NCBI GenBank assembly: GCA_029747015.1 | Contig: JAKOGI010000002.1 | Coordinates: 3,072,001-3,136,000, forward strand | DNA from: Carnegiea gigantea | Lineage: Eukaryota > Streptophyta > Magnoliopsida > Caryophyllales > Cactaceae | Length of the DNA: 64,000 nucleotides | Reading direction: 5' to 3' | Shown here: positions 11,184-23,645 of the stretch, one piece after another | Position numbering within the stretch: position 1 is the first letter of the stretch | Layout: each line of letters starts with the position of its first letter | Made by a program: the position numbers and the translations under genes | Notes under the pieces: model-generated | Databases searched by the model: none | Told to the model about the DNA's origin: nothing | What the model saw: only the letters and a program-made list of their open reading frames with translations

Positions 11184-13141
11184 TCAATTTAAATCAACAG
11201 TGTCATGCCCTACTGCTATCACCTGTAGAAAAATTACATTTACAGGAGTCATTAGCAGCTGAGCAGATAATTTCCACTCGAACATAATAATATCATAAAC
11301 TTGAGCATCTTTACCTTCAGTTTGCCATCATTTGAGAAAATACATCTCGATGAGACAGCAAATCCGGGATCTAGTAACCACCCAACCTCCCCACAGGTTT
11401 CACCATCTCCACTTTCCTTAAGGGAGCACCATAATTGGCGTGGCAGAGTTATCAGATCTTCTTCATTTCTGACGACCTTCTCTGTGCTCCGTCCAATGAG
11501 TTCTTGAACCTTGCTCTGGCGACCATATAAAAAAATAAAAGCAATGTTATGAAGTATGTGAAACAAGATTCCATAAGATGTCTTCAACTTAGTTTGAAAA
11601 TTAGCGGGATTTTAGGAGATTTCAGAGTTGGATTCTACAGAGTAACACTTACATCTTGAGAAGAATGGAAGTTGGCAAGGCCCACCCGGCTCTTCCAAAC
11701 ACCGATAACATTAGACTTTTCCAATGCAGCAGTAGAAGCAAATGCTGAATCACGTATAGCACAACCGCCTAACTGGTCTCCATTTCTGAAAGGCCCATAC
11801 CACAACTCACAAAAAACTCTGACCTTCTCAAGCGTCAGCTTTGCTCCTTCAACTCGGATTATCTGAATCACCCTAACTCGTGACTCCTTGTCACGAGGGT
11901 CAATCAAACAGTGCTCCAACTCTAACACCTTATAAGCTTCTCCGTTCTCATTCACCGGCCAAAGGGCTACATAGTTTCCGCTGTTTTGATATGCAAAGGA
12001 TAAGACATTACTTCCCTCGACTCCGACATTCCTCTCATCACTGCTGTATACAGTTGCTGCATCGGCCTCACATCCGACAGTAGGAAGTAACTTGATTGAT
12101 CTGTAGGAAAGATGGAAGCTTTTTGGGTCAGCTAAGGAGGGGCATTGTGTCTGCCAGTCAAAGACCTTCACTTCCCATTCTCTATACGCTTCTGGGACTA
12201 CCGTCTCCGGAAGTTCGATGGGATCGCCTTTGTTTGTGAAATCTGCTCCAAAGCCATCCCACTCACCTGACACTTTTCTTGCAAATTCTTCCCAACCTTT
12301 AACAACCTCGAAAATTTTGCTATTTTAGTTATGCAATTAACGTTACAACCCTTTGGGAGCAAAGCAGAATCACAATAAGTTCAGAGCATTCAGCATTTGA
12401 TTCGCCTATATTGGGTTTCAATAGATCAATCAGCTTGAATAACCAGCCACTCAATCGGGCATCTGAAATTTGCATACATAATCAAGCACCCATTTTCAGT
12501 GCCGATCCTGCCTGGTTTAGAGAGGTCAAGATGTATGCAGTGTTCTCCTTGACAAGAGTTGTCAGAGAGGCTGTTCTTAAAAGACCCATGAAGGATATTA
12601 TGGCATTAGATGTGTCTTAACCCTTAAAAACTTGATATTAACATGATGACAACTGTACACTCAAACTGGGGCCAACCTGAACGAAGTCTAGTAAATACTC
12701 CTATATCACATCATGGGTGAAAAGAGTTGATGAATTTTAATCTAAGGCCTCACAGAAACTGAATTCCAACAAAAACCCAATAGAGGAAAAAGCATTCTAG
12801 CATAAAAGAAACTGATCAACCAGCTAAAAATTTAGCAGTCCAATAAATATCATAAACGAAAAGATGAAAGATTAAAAGGGCATACTGGAATTAGGCACAG
12901 ATAGGCTTGAATTGGTGCTGAATTGAAGCTCAACTTGCTGGGGGGTAGTCTTAGCAACTGAGCATATGCTGAGCTTACTCCCAGAAGGCAGGACTACTTT
13001 CGATGAGTGAGAAATTAGTTTAGGGATGAATGAAAAAGGGAGATTCTGTAATGTACAGTAAGAATTAGGGGATGATAGAAATCTGATCTGAGAGCTGATG
13101 TAATATGCAGATGTTGATGATGATGATGATGGGATAGCCAT
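11184..13141 (-). CDS. Uncharacterised protein with probable plastid transit peptide (379 aa)
   Basis: Four exons fit splice signals and phase on the minus strand: 13141-12886, 12296-11653, 11515-11315 and 11222-11184 (1140 nt in total). The first exon encodes a Ser-rich, acid-poor N-terminus of about 70 residues, typical of a chloroplast transit peptide. The mature part begins around the sequence WEEFARKVSGEWDGFGADF and has many aromatic and charged residues but no transmembrane segment. I recognise it as a conserved plant protein of the DUF3598/lipocalin-like sort only loosely and assign no function. The exon 2 acceptor was chosen because it restores the conserved-looking W-E-E-F-A-R-K start; a later AG would shorten it by six residues. 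The last exon is only 39 nt. A (GA)n tract lies at about 13200-13219, upstream of the start. Confidence 0.82.
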
Positions 13142-13199
13142 TTGATTATTTTATGGCCTCTCTTATCTGCTCAAGCCTCTTAGCGGGGCTGAGCACACA

Positions 13200-13219
13200 G
13201 AGAGAGAGAGAGAGAGAGA
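13200..13219. repeat. (GA)n microsatellite in 5' leader region
   Basis: About ten GA units lie 60 bp upstream of the minus-strand start codon at 13141. Confidence 0.9.
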
Positions 13220-14032
13220 TGAAGCTGAGGACAGAATTTCACAGGTAGTAAAGTACGGTAGAGATGCTAAGGCCACATCCAATAGAATCCAATCACCAGA
13301 ATATTCTTCAGCCACCAATCATATCACCCTTTCCCTTTTCCCGGCTGCATTCATCCAGACGAGTTCAATTGCCCCCCACTTATTTTGGTGGAATTAAAAC
13401 AGAACATATTTAAGAATGGAATTAAGAGATAAAGAATTTTTTTTAATTCTAAATTATGTTTTTATTTTCCATTAATGAATGATCCAAGACAATATATTTA
13501 CATAAGCCAATGAGAAGGAACAGGTTCATTCAAATACACACGTAAATAAAAGTTCTAGTTATACTTTATGTAAATTATGTCAGATTAAAAAAAAAAAAAA
13601 AAAACCATATATCAAGTGCAAAAATTAGGCCTTCCATTCTCACAGCACAGTGGGTAAAAAAGAATCATGAATTAAACAACCCATAGGTGATTAAAAATTA
13701 GTTTCTAGCTCTTTGCTTTTTGTTGTCGGATATCGGATTCAATCAAGCAGCCTTACCCTTACGTAGCCATAGATCTCAGAACAAAGTTGAGTTCGGCCCA
13801 TTTACTAAATCGGCCCAATCCAGGCCCAATTTCCGTCTTTGGAAAGCGCAAAAAAAAAGGGAAATCGGGTCTGATGACGGGGCTGGGACGACGTCAGATC
13901 TCTCTCTCTCTCTCTGGCCGCAACTCGCAGCTCGGAAGAAAGAGTGAACAGAATCACTCTTGAGTGAGATTCAGGCGGGATAATCTTTCTCAAGATCGAT
14001 CTCACGATACATTTCGATCTGATTAGCTGACG

Positions 14033-14058
14033 ATGGAGTATCGAAAGATCATGGATGA

Positions 14059-14094
<36 letters not shown>

Positions 14095-17000
14095 TCCGCT
14101 GCAATTATCGCATGCATTTTTTCTGGATTTTATTTTAAAATCACAGTCCTGTCCGATTATTCTTCCGTACGTGGTGGATTTTCCACAATTTGAGAGCAAA
14201 TCCTACTTAGTTCTCGTTTGTGTGATTGATTTGTTGCAGTTACGATTAGATTCAGTTCATTATGAAGAGATCACTGTGGTTGGAATTGCAAATCAATTTG
14301 TTTGTCTAAGATTGACAACTGTCGTTGTTTTAAGCGTCAATTCATCTGTTTCTCTGCAAAAATTCATTTACTTTGCTCATATTTCAACTCTATTATAATT
14401 GGCGACGATTGAAATTTCTCAATCTGAACCGAGGCAGCTGTAGCTTCATTTCTGGCTAGGTCATATTGCATTCTTTTTCTTTAACAAGGCAAAGCATGAG
14501 TGAACAATTAGCAATCATTTATGTAGTTTTCATTTTCTCAGGAGAATAACGAAGGATCTTCTGGTGACATTGAAAGTTTAAGAGGGAAAGCTCAATCAGG
14601 TGGTTGTTTATTTGCAGTATTTTCTTTATTAGAAAAAGTCGATTTGTTTTGATTTTGGTCAATTCCGCAGGTGTTTTGAGTAATGTAGCAGCTTTGGGTG
14701 GAATATCAGGTGGCAAGTCTCAATGGAAGCGCAAGTATGGTTAGCTATGCTCATTTGGCATTGCACTTTTATGTAGTGCCAAAAATATGCGAGAAATTCA
14801 ATTATTTTGCCATTCAATTGATTATTGACTTTCATATTGTGAAAATAGGTCGATGGTTACACTGGCACTGACTATTCTAACAAGTTCACAAGCTATACTC
14901 ATTGTTTGGTCGAAAAGAGCTGGGAAATATGAATATAGTGTTACAACTGCCAATTTTCTGGTGAGGGTCGCCTCTTTTCAACTTGGTTTAGGATTCAAGG
15001 GAATTTAAATCTTTCCACTGATTTCTGGTTATGTATTTTGACTTTTTGAGAAATGTCAAATATCCATTCTGTGCCTTTTCTTCGACGTTCTTTTTTGTAA
15101 ATTTTTAAAAAAAACCATTCGAATTGAAGACCGTCTGATCCAGTCAATTCAGTCATCTAGAATTGACTTGTGGTTGTTTTTTCTGTATCTAGGTTGAAAC
15201 TTTAAAATGCGCATTATCACTGGCAGCTCTGGCAAAGATTTGGAATAATGAAGGTGTTACTGAGGACAACAGGTTATCAGTTAATGTCATGCAATTTTGC
15301 CTGCACTGCCATGTACTAAAAGTAGACTTCATGTAGCACGATGATGAAAAAAGTTGTGCAACGTGGCATTTCGGGCATGCACGTGCGAATATTCATTATT
15401 TTTGTTATATGTAGATTCCTTGTCAATATATCTTCTAATTAATGTTCTGATTCTGTTATTGGCAGATATATTGACATGGAATCTCAGTTAGTTAGGCATT
15501 GCTTCTGGTCTCTTCATTTAACTTTGATAGTGAATTTTACACTAGGTTTTGTCAAGTTGTGATGAACACAGACACAACTTATTCATTTGTTCGCGCCTCC
15601 TGATGCTAACCATATAGATATTCTATCTGGCTGTCAATTGTCAGGTTGAGCACCACACTGGAGGAAGTAATTGTATACCCTATTCCTGCAGTTCTTTACC
15701 TCATCAAGAATTTGCTGCAGGTTGGTTCTTGTCATCGGGATTTACTTCTTGTACAACATACACAGAACTCGTTTTTTTTACTTATTTTGTCTAATTTCAT
15801 GTTCTTCCTCAGTATTATATCTTTGCATATGTGGATGCCCCGGGATATCAGATATTGAAGAACCTGAACATCATCAGTACTGGGGTCTTATATCGCATCA
15901 TCCTCAAAAAAAGGTGAGCGTGTCATTTGAGGTCGTACTGGTGTTTCATATTGAATCATCCTGGAAAAAGGTTGAGCCTTTAATTTTGGTAATGTCAATT
16001 CTTGAAATACCATTGCTCGGGGGCAGCTGAGAAGCCTCTGTGTGTGCGTGTGTGGGGGGGGGGGGGGGGGAGGAAGCAGTAGATGAGAGGTGAAGTTATA
16101 CTGTTTATCAGCTTTTGCAATTTTTTCTGTGAAAGATAATATCTGAAATGAAGCTTCATATCAAACCTAGGAATAACATCATCATGTGGTGAGGGTCCAG
16201 TGTCCAACAGGTTTGGATAACAATCTTATGGAGGGGTTAATGTTGTAGCATATTGAGTTTTTTGACATGGCAAGGTTGCTTGTTTTTGTTCCTATTATGT
16301 TCAAATTTCAGGTTAAGTGAGATCCAGTGGGCAGCATTTATTCTACTGTGTGCTGGGTGTACAACTGCACAGCTTAACTCGCAGTAAGATCATTAGTGAT
16401 ATCTATCTTTGTTTAAGACTATTTATGTTCCATTGGGGTCGGTTTGATAATGCATGTATCGTCAGCGTTGGACATTGATTTTGTAGTACATAACAAGTTG
16501 CACATGCTTTTAAGTGATTATCTTCCTTCTTGTCTTGCAGCTCAGATCATGTTCTTCAAACTCCCCTCCAAGGTTGGGTGATGGCCATTGTGAGTTTTTC
16601 TTTCTCTTGGGCGCGTCATTCAGTAATTCAGAATGAACAAAGGAACTGCAACACATCTATTCAGACAAAGAAAAAGAAAGAATGTGAGATCAGAGCATGG
16701 TTTTTAGAATAATGGGATGGCATTTTTCTTGCAGGTTATGGCTCTTCTCAGTGGATTTGCTGGGGTTTACACAGAGGTAAGCTGAGAACAAGTAGGCTTT
16801 ATTATTAGCTATCCCAGGGCAGCAGATAAGAATCTAAGACCAGAAATCTTTGAATTTAGTGCTATACTGGAGTGATTGTGCAAATAAGACTTAGCCAATT
16901 CTGCCTTTTTTGTTTGGTTACCTGAGAAACCTGTTCCTTTATTTACAGGCAATTATCAAGAAACGCCCTCAGAGAAACATAAATGTGCAGAACTTCTACT

Positions 17001-19233
17001 TGTATGTTTTTGGAATGATTTTCAATGCTGTCGCTATAGTGATTCAAGACTTTGATGAAGTGGCAAACAAGTATGCATACTTTCACTTCATGCTTCATGA
17101 TAAACCCTTGTGTTGGTACTTCCTATATGTATGCATATTTTCAATGTTATGCAAGGCTGCAACATAATCGATGAACCACTTATTGCTTCATTGCCCTTTT
17201 GCAAGAGCTCTTTGGGATCTAGCCTTTAGTTGCTTGGGAGTTTCTTGGGTTTTGTCCAATTCTATTTCGGAACACCTCTATGCATGGGAGGGCTTTTTGG
17301 GTAGAAAAGCGAAGAAGAAGATTGCTAGATTATTTCCTCATGCAATTTTTTGGAGCATTTGGCGTGAAAGAAATAGACGAGTCTTTGAGGATATGGAGAC
17401 GCCACTCCAATATTTTAAAGATTATTTCATCAAGGCTCTCTATTTTTGGGACAAAGGGATCTTTTGTTACTCTTCTCTTGATCTCTTAGATTTTGTGGAT
17501 TCTGTGCATATGGGATGTGTATAGCCTTTCGTAGGATGCTATCTTTGCATCCAGTCTTTTGTTAATGAAATATATCTATTCTTTTCCTGATCAAAAAAAA
17601 AAGAAAGAAAGATCAACTTTCTCTTTTAAAGGGAAAAAAGGCAAGCTTAAATGTTTTTATGATAAATGCACTTCATAGTAGTGGTTGGCGCTTGTCCATA
17701 GTTAATAATTTTCGGACCAAGCCTCTGTTTCTGGCATGAAACCATGTTCAAACAATTAAATACTTTCTTGTATCAGTTCTGAGTTAAATGTCTGGGATGG
17801 ATTTCAGAATGGCTAAAACCAATTTGTTTTATTAATTCCCCTCCCCTATCTATCAAAAAAATGCCCCTCTCCTGACTTGGGATGGCTTATCTTAAGCTGA
17901 TAGTAGTTCTTCTTACTTCCACCTGCAGGGGTTTCTTCCATGGTTACTCATTCATTACTGTTCTCATGATTGTAAATCATGCACTCAGGTAATTCAATGA
18001 AAATGCTCATTCGAAGCTTCCAGGTTCCTATTCTTCAGATGTGTGGATTTTTTGTTCTCCTGTATTAGTGCCTTCGTATATTCTCGGCAAACTAATGTCA
18101 GTACCACAGACTGTCTGACGCTTTTGTGGCATCAGACATACAATTACATTTACTGATAAGCTTCTGCACTAATCCTTTCTAGAGGTCTATTGCCTCTTTT
18201 TTGGGCAAATTTCACCAACGATCTTATGCTGTTTTGAATCTAAATTTCTGTGATGGTTCTGTAAAAGCAACATACATGCAGTGAATTTGTTTTTGTAGCT
18301 CCCCCCTCCCCCGGGCCTGGTGAGAATATCTTTGTTTTGAAGCACATTGCATTCACCTTATCTTTGCCTTCTCCTGTAGTTTGCTTTGTGGTTTGCACAA
18401 GTCTTGTTGTTTTGCCATTTCCCCGTCCCCCTGTCCTTTGTTTTCTAGCTTCTTGTGTCAACAAATGATGGCTTTCTCTTTTCTCCGACAGTGGTATTGC
18501 TGTTTCAATGGTGATGAAGTATGCTGACAACATTGTAAAGGTAAAACCCTCTGTAAACATGTTTCTTGCCTTCTTTTTTATTAGTTTTTGTCCGAAATTT
18601 TCACTTCGATCGCTTTCGGAAATTTTAGTTCAACAAGAGATCTTTGTTGAGTTAAGTAATCCTCGTTACTCTAGCTATCTATAATCTACTTATCGGGACT
18701 GATGTTCCATGAAATTCCAAGGATTAAGAAAAAAGAAAAGGGGGCTATTTCCAGAATTTGTCTCAAAGCAAGAACACCCCTGCCCCCCTGTGGAAATTTG
18801 CTAATAGCCACCAGAAACGTAGAACCCTGTTCCATCAAAACTGATTATATAACGAACTTTGTGGACCGCAAGGATTGATGTTTAGAAGTGCTGTCAAATA
18901 CTTAGATAAACCATTTTGCAGGTGTATTCCACTTCAGTGGCAATGTGCCTAACTGCAATTATATCAGTTTTTCTGTTCGGTTTTCATCTCTCCCTTGCCT
19001 TTTTCCTCGGTACCATGTAAGTCTCTATTGCCAGATCTTTCCCACACTGTTCTAGAGAATTAGGCATTTTATCATACATTTCATCACAGCAACCGACTTT
19101 ATTTACTGATTTTTTATTGCAACCGGATACTTATCTTTTTTTTGGGGGGGGGGGGGGTTGGATAATTTGTCTGTCATCCAGTGTTGTCTCGGTGTCAGTA
19201 TACTTGCATTCAATCGGAAAGGCGCAAAGATAG
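14033..19233 (+). CDS. CMP-sialic acid transporter-like nucleotide-sugar transporter (352 aa)
   Basis: Fifteen exons join in frame: 14033-14059, 14542-14599, 14671-14734, 14849-14960, 15193-15272, 15645-15720, 15813-15913, 16312-16383, 16541-16589, 16735-16776, 16949-17070, 17929-17988, 18492-18540, 18922-19016, 19182-19233 (1059 nt). The product starts MEYRKIMDE and contains the hallmarks [44 protein letters not shown] and [13 protein letters not shown]. These match the plant branch of the KT-type nucleotide-sugar transporters (Arabidopsis At4g35335 and At2g43240 type), Golgi proteins with about ten membrane helices that exchange a nucleotide sugar for the nucleoside monophosphate. The name comes from animal homologues; the plant substrate is not settled by sequence. 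All splice sites are GT-AG. Exon 1 is just 27 nt and its donor runs straight into a (CT)n tract. Intron 11 carries a LINE fragment. Confidence 0.93.
14063..14092. repeat. (CT)n microsatellite at start of intron 1
   Basis: About 15 CT units begin three bases after the exon 1 donor. A second short (CT)n lies at about 13899-13914 in the 5' leader. Confidence 0.9.
17137..17605 (+). mobile_element. 5'-truncated LINE (non-LTR retrotransposon) remnant in transporter intron 11
   Basis: The open frame at 17171-17524 encodes a plant LINE reverse-transcriptase zinc-binding region ([13 protein letters not shown] and W-R-E-R-N-R-R-V-F). In-frame similarity extends left to about 17137 across one stop (TAA at 17165-17167). 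It ends in an A-rich tail at about 17592-17610 after a T-rich 3' end, as LINEs do. Sense orientation relative to the host gene. The left edge and target duplication could not be fixed by eye. Confidence 0.8.
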
Positions 19234-19980
19234 CAAGAACTCTTCACCTCATGGCGCCAGTCCCATTGAGCTATTGGAATGTGTTCCGTATGTTTTGACA
19301 TATAAAGTTTTGGTTCCTGAGAGATCATTTCCAGGTTGGCATATTGACAATGGTTGAACAGAATTCACACTCATGCTGATGGGCTGGAGTTTACTCTGAA
19401 TGAGAGTTGTGCAGATAAATTAATGCAACTACTTTGATGCAGCCCCAATTGATGGCTGAAAATTGAGATACAACGCGGCTAAAAGTTCATTTGAAGCACC
19501 AGGTTTCACATGGGAATGTGTTGTGTTTGATTTGCATCGCTAAAGTTGGTGTTGAGTTACTGTAAAATGCCATTCCGTTTGAGCTAATTTGCTATAATTT
19601 ACCGATCCATCGTAGCGATTTTTTTTTTTTTTTTTGGTTTTTTGGGAGGTCAATTTAAACCCAGACCTTCCTACTATAGAGAATTTATGTACAGTCCATA
19701 CTTGCTATCAAATTCTATTTGCTGATTTTATCAGTATTAAGGTAATGTTCGGTTGGATATAAACAACCTTGTAATGTAAACAAGTTTGTAATGTTGTTTT
19801 CATTATCTTATTTGATCGTAAGAGATTATAAGAAATGATAATTATCTTGTAATAATGATTACTATAAATTACATAATTATGATTGCATTATAAAATTGAT
19901 TGTAATATATTACAATCAATCAAACATCACATAAGTATCAACTATTCCCCCTGCCCCGTTCACAAACAAAGTTGTGGAGT
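19234..19980. other. 3' UTR and AT-rich DNA with a possible MITE
   Basis: After the transporter stop, AT-rich DNA at about 19741-19931 begins near TGTTCGGTTGGAT and ends near ATCAATCAAACATCA. These are imperfect inverted ends typical of a small MITE. No gene seen. Confidence 0.4.
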
Positions 19981-20230
19981 TCATTCAGATTATTACTTCA
20001 CATAAAAAGATGTCTTGATGTTCCATTCTTCACGACATTTTGCTTTATGTTATGTGTGTTTATGCTGGAGGGAAAATCGTACAATGCGGCCCAAGAATGT
20101 TGTTACAGATGTTTTCGAATTGGCCGCTCTCAAGTGTGGAATTACGTTTTGTACGTCGTTGCAATATCCTACTATGTTGATTTGCCCGTACCAATATTGT
20201 GAATGTGCAACTGCCCTGCATGGAGCTCTT

Positions 20231-20460
20231 AGGCCCTGTTCTTTTCATTGGTAAATTTCAAAATACTAACCTCAACTCACTTCAACTCACTTCAACCCAT
20301 TTCAACCTACTTCAACTCACTTCCACTATTTTAACAAAGTTCAATTTATCACATAAAAAATTCAACCCACTTCAAACTACTTCAACCCGCTTCAACTTAC
20401 TTCAATCTACTTCACTCTTTTATCCACTCTAATTTACCCACAAAAAAGAACATGCCCTTA
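20231..20460. mobile_element. Tourist-like (PIF/Harbinger-type) MITE, copy 1
   Basis: About 225 bp. The ends are inverted: the left reads GGCCCTGTTCTTTTCATTGG, and the reverse complement of the right reads GGGCATGTTCTTTTTTGTGG. TTA flanks both sides (20230-20232 and 20458-20460), the target duplication expected for PIF/Harbinger. The interior is made of repeats close to ACTTCAACYY. A second copy is at about 44204-44414. Confidence 0.75.
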
Positions 20461-20479
20461 ATCGTTTATTTTATTCTTC

Positions 20480-21212
20480 TTTTTTTGTATCTTCGCCATC
20501 CTGTTTCATGTAATGAGTTCTCTTATAAGTCGAGTTTTAAAATCCTTGTCTGTGATCCCATCTCCTTTGTTAACTAAATCAACTTGGGGGACTCCCAATG
20601 GAAACATGGTTGCCAAATACTATAAAAAAACACTGTTACGATTACCCATTAATGTCTATTAAAACATAGGGAGAGCATGGCCTACCGCAACATAAGGAGA
20701 CCATAAACGAAGAGCGACCCACCATAGCCGTCCCCATCAAAACTTCAAAAACATTATTTATATGGGCAAACAAGTAAAACCACTGTCATTAATGGGCGTT
20801 TGACAAGATTGAAAATTATTTTTCTAGAAAATAATTTTTCATATAAAATAATTTGATTCTTTTTCTCTTTTGTTTTTTGGCCATCCTATTTTCATATAGT
20901 GAGTTCTTTGATAACAAGGGTCGAATGTTAAAATTCTTGTTTGTGATTGGGATCCCCTCTCTCTTACTAGAAGGTCCTTTGGTAACTAAATCAACTAGGA
21001 GGAATCCCAATGGAAACATGGGAGCAATTATTATCAATAAAGAACTTACTAATTATCAATCTCTATTAAAACATAGGGAAACCATGGCCTACCGCAACAT
21101 AAGGAGATCATAAACAAATTAAAGAGCGGCCCACCACACCACATCCGACTTCATCAAAACTTCAAAAACATTATTTAGATGGGCAAACAAGTAAAACTGC
21201 TGTCATTACGGA
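20480..21212. repeat. Imperfect tandem duplication, about 300-350 bp per copy
   Basis: The copies are at about 20480-20790 and 20858-21212. Shared landmarks in the same order include CCCAATGGAAACATGG, CATGGCCTACCGCAACATAA and ACATTATTTAKATGGGCAAA. No open frame of note. Likely an old local duplication or two copies of one element. Confidence 0.8.
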
Positions 21213-21489
21213 GACAATATTAATGGCTCAATGTAGTTGGACTGATATAAGAGTGGCGAAAAAGTCAGCATATGCATGGCAGTACAATAACAACAATTTT
21301 CTGTGTAGATCCTGTTTTTGCGAGATCTGGGGAGATCCAGATGTAGGCAACCTTACCTCTATCGGCAATCCTGTCCGTAGAAAGGTCGATTCCAAGAGAT
21401 CCATAAAAATCAGATTTTGTAAAAACATTTTATAGAACAAGGATTTTATGAAAACATATGCATGGCAGTCAATTCATTAATTCCGAAAA

Positions 21490-21909
21490 CTAGAGGAAAT
21501 CATGGAAGTGTGGAAGCTGTTGATGTTGATGATCGCTGAGATTGAGAAGAATAAGGTGTGTTTGTTGGCCTACTTCACTCTCTCTCTTCTTTCTACCACC
21601 TTCCTCTTCTTCATCACCAACACCTTTCCTTTTATTACTCCCCATGCAAACAACTTCAGCTGAACTTTTGGCTTCGTCGCTCCCACACATTCCTCCTTTT
21701 GCCCTTCTGATCACCTCTTCCTCATCCTCTATCTTCTTCTTCGTTGTCTTCTTCTTCTTCTTCTTCTTCAAAAGTGGTTTCTGTTCATCCTTAGCCTTAT
21801 TAGCTTCCCCATCATCATGGCTGGGTTGATCAAGAGATTGAAATGATGACGATTCTAATATCGGGTATGGGTATGAATTCGGGTTCCAAGTTGAGCTTGC
21901 TTCATCCAT
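21490..21909 (-). CDS. Hypothetical lysine-rich protein (139 aa)
   Basis: A single open frame starts at an ATG at 21909, a few bases after a (CT)n tract (minus strand sense) that looks like a plant 5' leader. The product has an N-terminal Ser/Pro-rich part, a run of ten or more Lys residues near residues 48-58, an acidic patch and a His-rich end. I recognise no family. Composition bias means the frame could be chance; it could also be the first exon of a longer gene. The leader context is the main argument for a real start. Confidence 0.35.
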   Translation of the reverse strand: MDEASSTWNPNSYPYPILESSSFQSLDQPSHDDGEANKAKDEQKPLLKKKKKKKTTKKKIEDEEEVIRRAKGGMCGSDEAKSSAEVVCMGSNKRKGVGDEEEEGGRKKRESEVGQQTHLILLNLSDHQHQQLPHFHDFL

Positions 21910-23600
21910 GGAGTTCTATACAGAAAAAGAGAGAGAGAGAGAGAGAGAGAGGGGCCAAAGAAGGCAGTTGAAAGGGAAAGGGGCGTAGGGTAGCAGAGAA
22001 GTACGAAGATTTTTGTGTCGTATAAAAAAGAAGCAGGTCCTATCCTGGTCTCGAGCCCTTAAACTGAGAGTGGAATCAAAATGGCATTAAATGCAAACTG
22101 AATAATTTAAGGCTGGTATGAACACGAAAATCTCTCCAGAGAAGGGGGAGAAGCTGTCGACCAGAGAGAGAGAGTGGGCAGAGTGAGGATAGGGGGGGTG
22201 TGTGAAAATAAGTTGGAATAGTTGCAATTTCAAGAAACTGATGAAAAATGGATGACTTGCCAAGCCGAAATGAAAATTTATACCCATTACTTTGCCACAA
22301 GTCCAAGGCGCAATTGGTTCAAACCTCTTATAGGGCTCATAGCTTCTTGTACAAAAAAAGATTTCCAATCCATGCTCTCTTGGTGTCCTTATGATCACTT
22401 AATATGAGCATAGTCTTGTTCGACCGATACTTACTAGTCGTTGGTTATATTAATTATGAGTTAGTTGGGTTACTATTTCTACGAAAGTATTTGATAAGAT
22501 TAGATATGACACTTACATTCATAACTCTTTAATTTTTGGAAGGGAAAAAATCTAACAGGAATATGTAACTTTTACAATTTTTAAATGTAATTATCCTTCA
22601 GCCTTATAATTACCAAAATGCACTCAAAAAAAGACTCTTCTTTCTTTCTTCTTTTTTTTTTTTTTTTTTTGAGCTTTTCTTATGGAAGTATGGAAACCCC
22701 CTCCCAACCAAGGGATAAAAAATAAACCCTCTAAAGTCAATTTGCCCGTGACATTGAAAACTTTCTAGAGAGAAGACTTTTGAAGACACTGTTTTCTTAA
22801 CCATTAAGAGAACTTAATCCTAAAAATCAGCTTTGCTAAGCACTTTATTAGTTCATGAAAGATTCAAGTCAAGTTGAATTGACTAATTTTGAGATGTGTT
22901 TCAAAAATCAAACTATCTATTCACATTTAAAATCAATTTCATTTTGTAACCTTCTATATCAGCTAGAAGCATGAGTTCAATTTGCCTGGTTTAGTGGTTT
23001 GTCAGTAAATTGTGGATACTATTTTAGCGTCCAAGATCATCCCTACATAATACCTTCTTTTTGTTTCCCTTTTTTGGGGGGGGGGGGGGGGGGGGAGGGG
23101 GTGTCAACAGAGCTCTCATTCAAACTCAAGAATCAGAAGTTCCATCTTCTAGCAAACAGTCAACTGAACCAGAAGGGGAATTTTCCCCAAAAACAAGCAT
23201 CAACAGTGGATAAACGGTGAAGACAGCTTCCAAAAAATTCTAAATATGGAAAAACACATTACATAAGCCATATAAATCAAGAATGAATATCCATACTGCC
23301 TGGACTCAGCCAGGGTCGAGAGCAGCATGAAGTGTTTGTCTCCAATCCATACCGAGCCAATGCATATGATCGATTCAATCTCACTGCAACCTCATGAGTT
23401 CTTCATAGAACATGCATCATCCTGTAGAACGCCAGCCTTTGGCAACAAAAAAAAGAAGAGTTGTTTCAATGGCATATAATTCCTTCCAACAGGAAGCCAG
23501 GAGTCATACACTCTTTTCTTCGATAAGGGAGGGGGGAGGGGGTGCAAGAAAAAAGCACACACCATCCTCTGTGAGATAAGAATGACTTGAAATCGATAAA
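21910..23600. other. Gene-free region with low-complexity tracts
   Basis: A (GA)n tract lies at about 21929-21952, a T run at about 22651-22670, and a T6G20 tract at about 23070-23095. The part above about 23250 is probably 3' UTR of the minus-strand release-factor-like gene. No convincing gene seen. Confidence 0.5.
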
Positions 23601-23645
23601 CTGGCCAGGTTTTGTGATCATGCTGGATAATCTTGCAATTTGATT

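Noticed and set aside
21223..21440. Frames of 70 residues on both strands
   Set aside because: Overlapping chance frames of equal length with no family match.
22076..22398. Minus-strand frames of 76 and 103 residues
   Set aside because: Hydrophobic, biased composition and two competing frames; typical chance frames.
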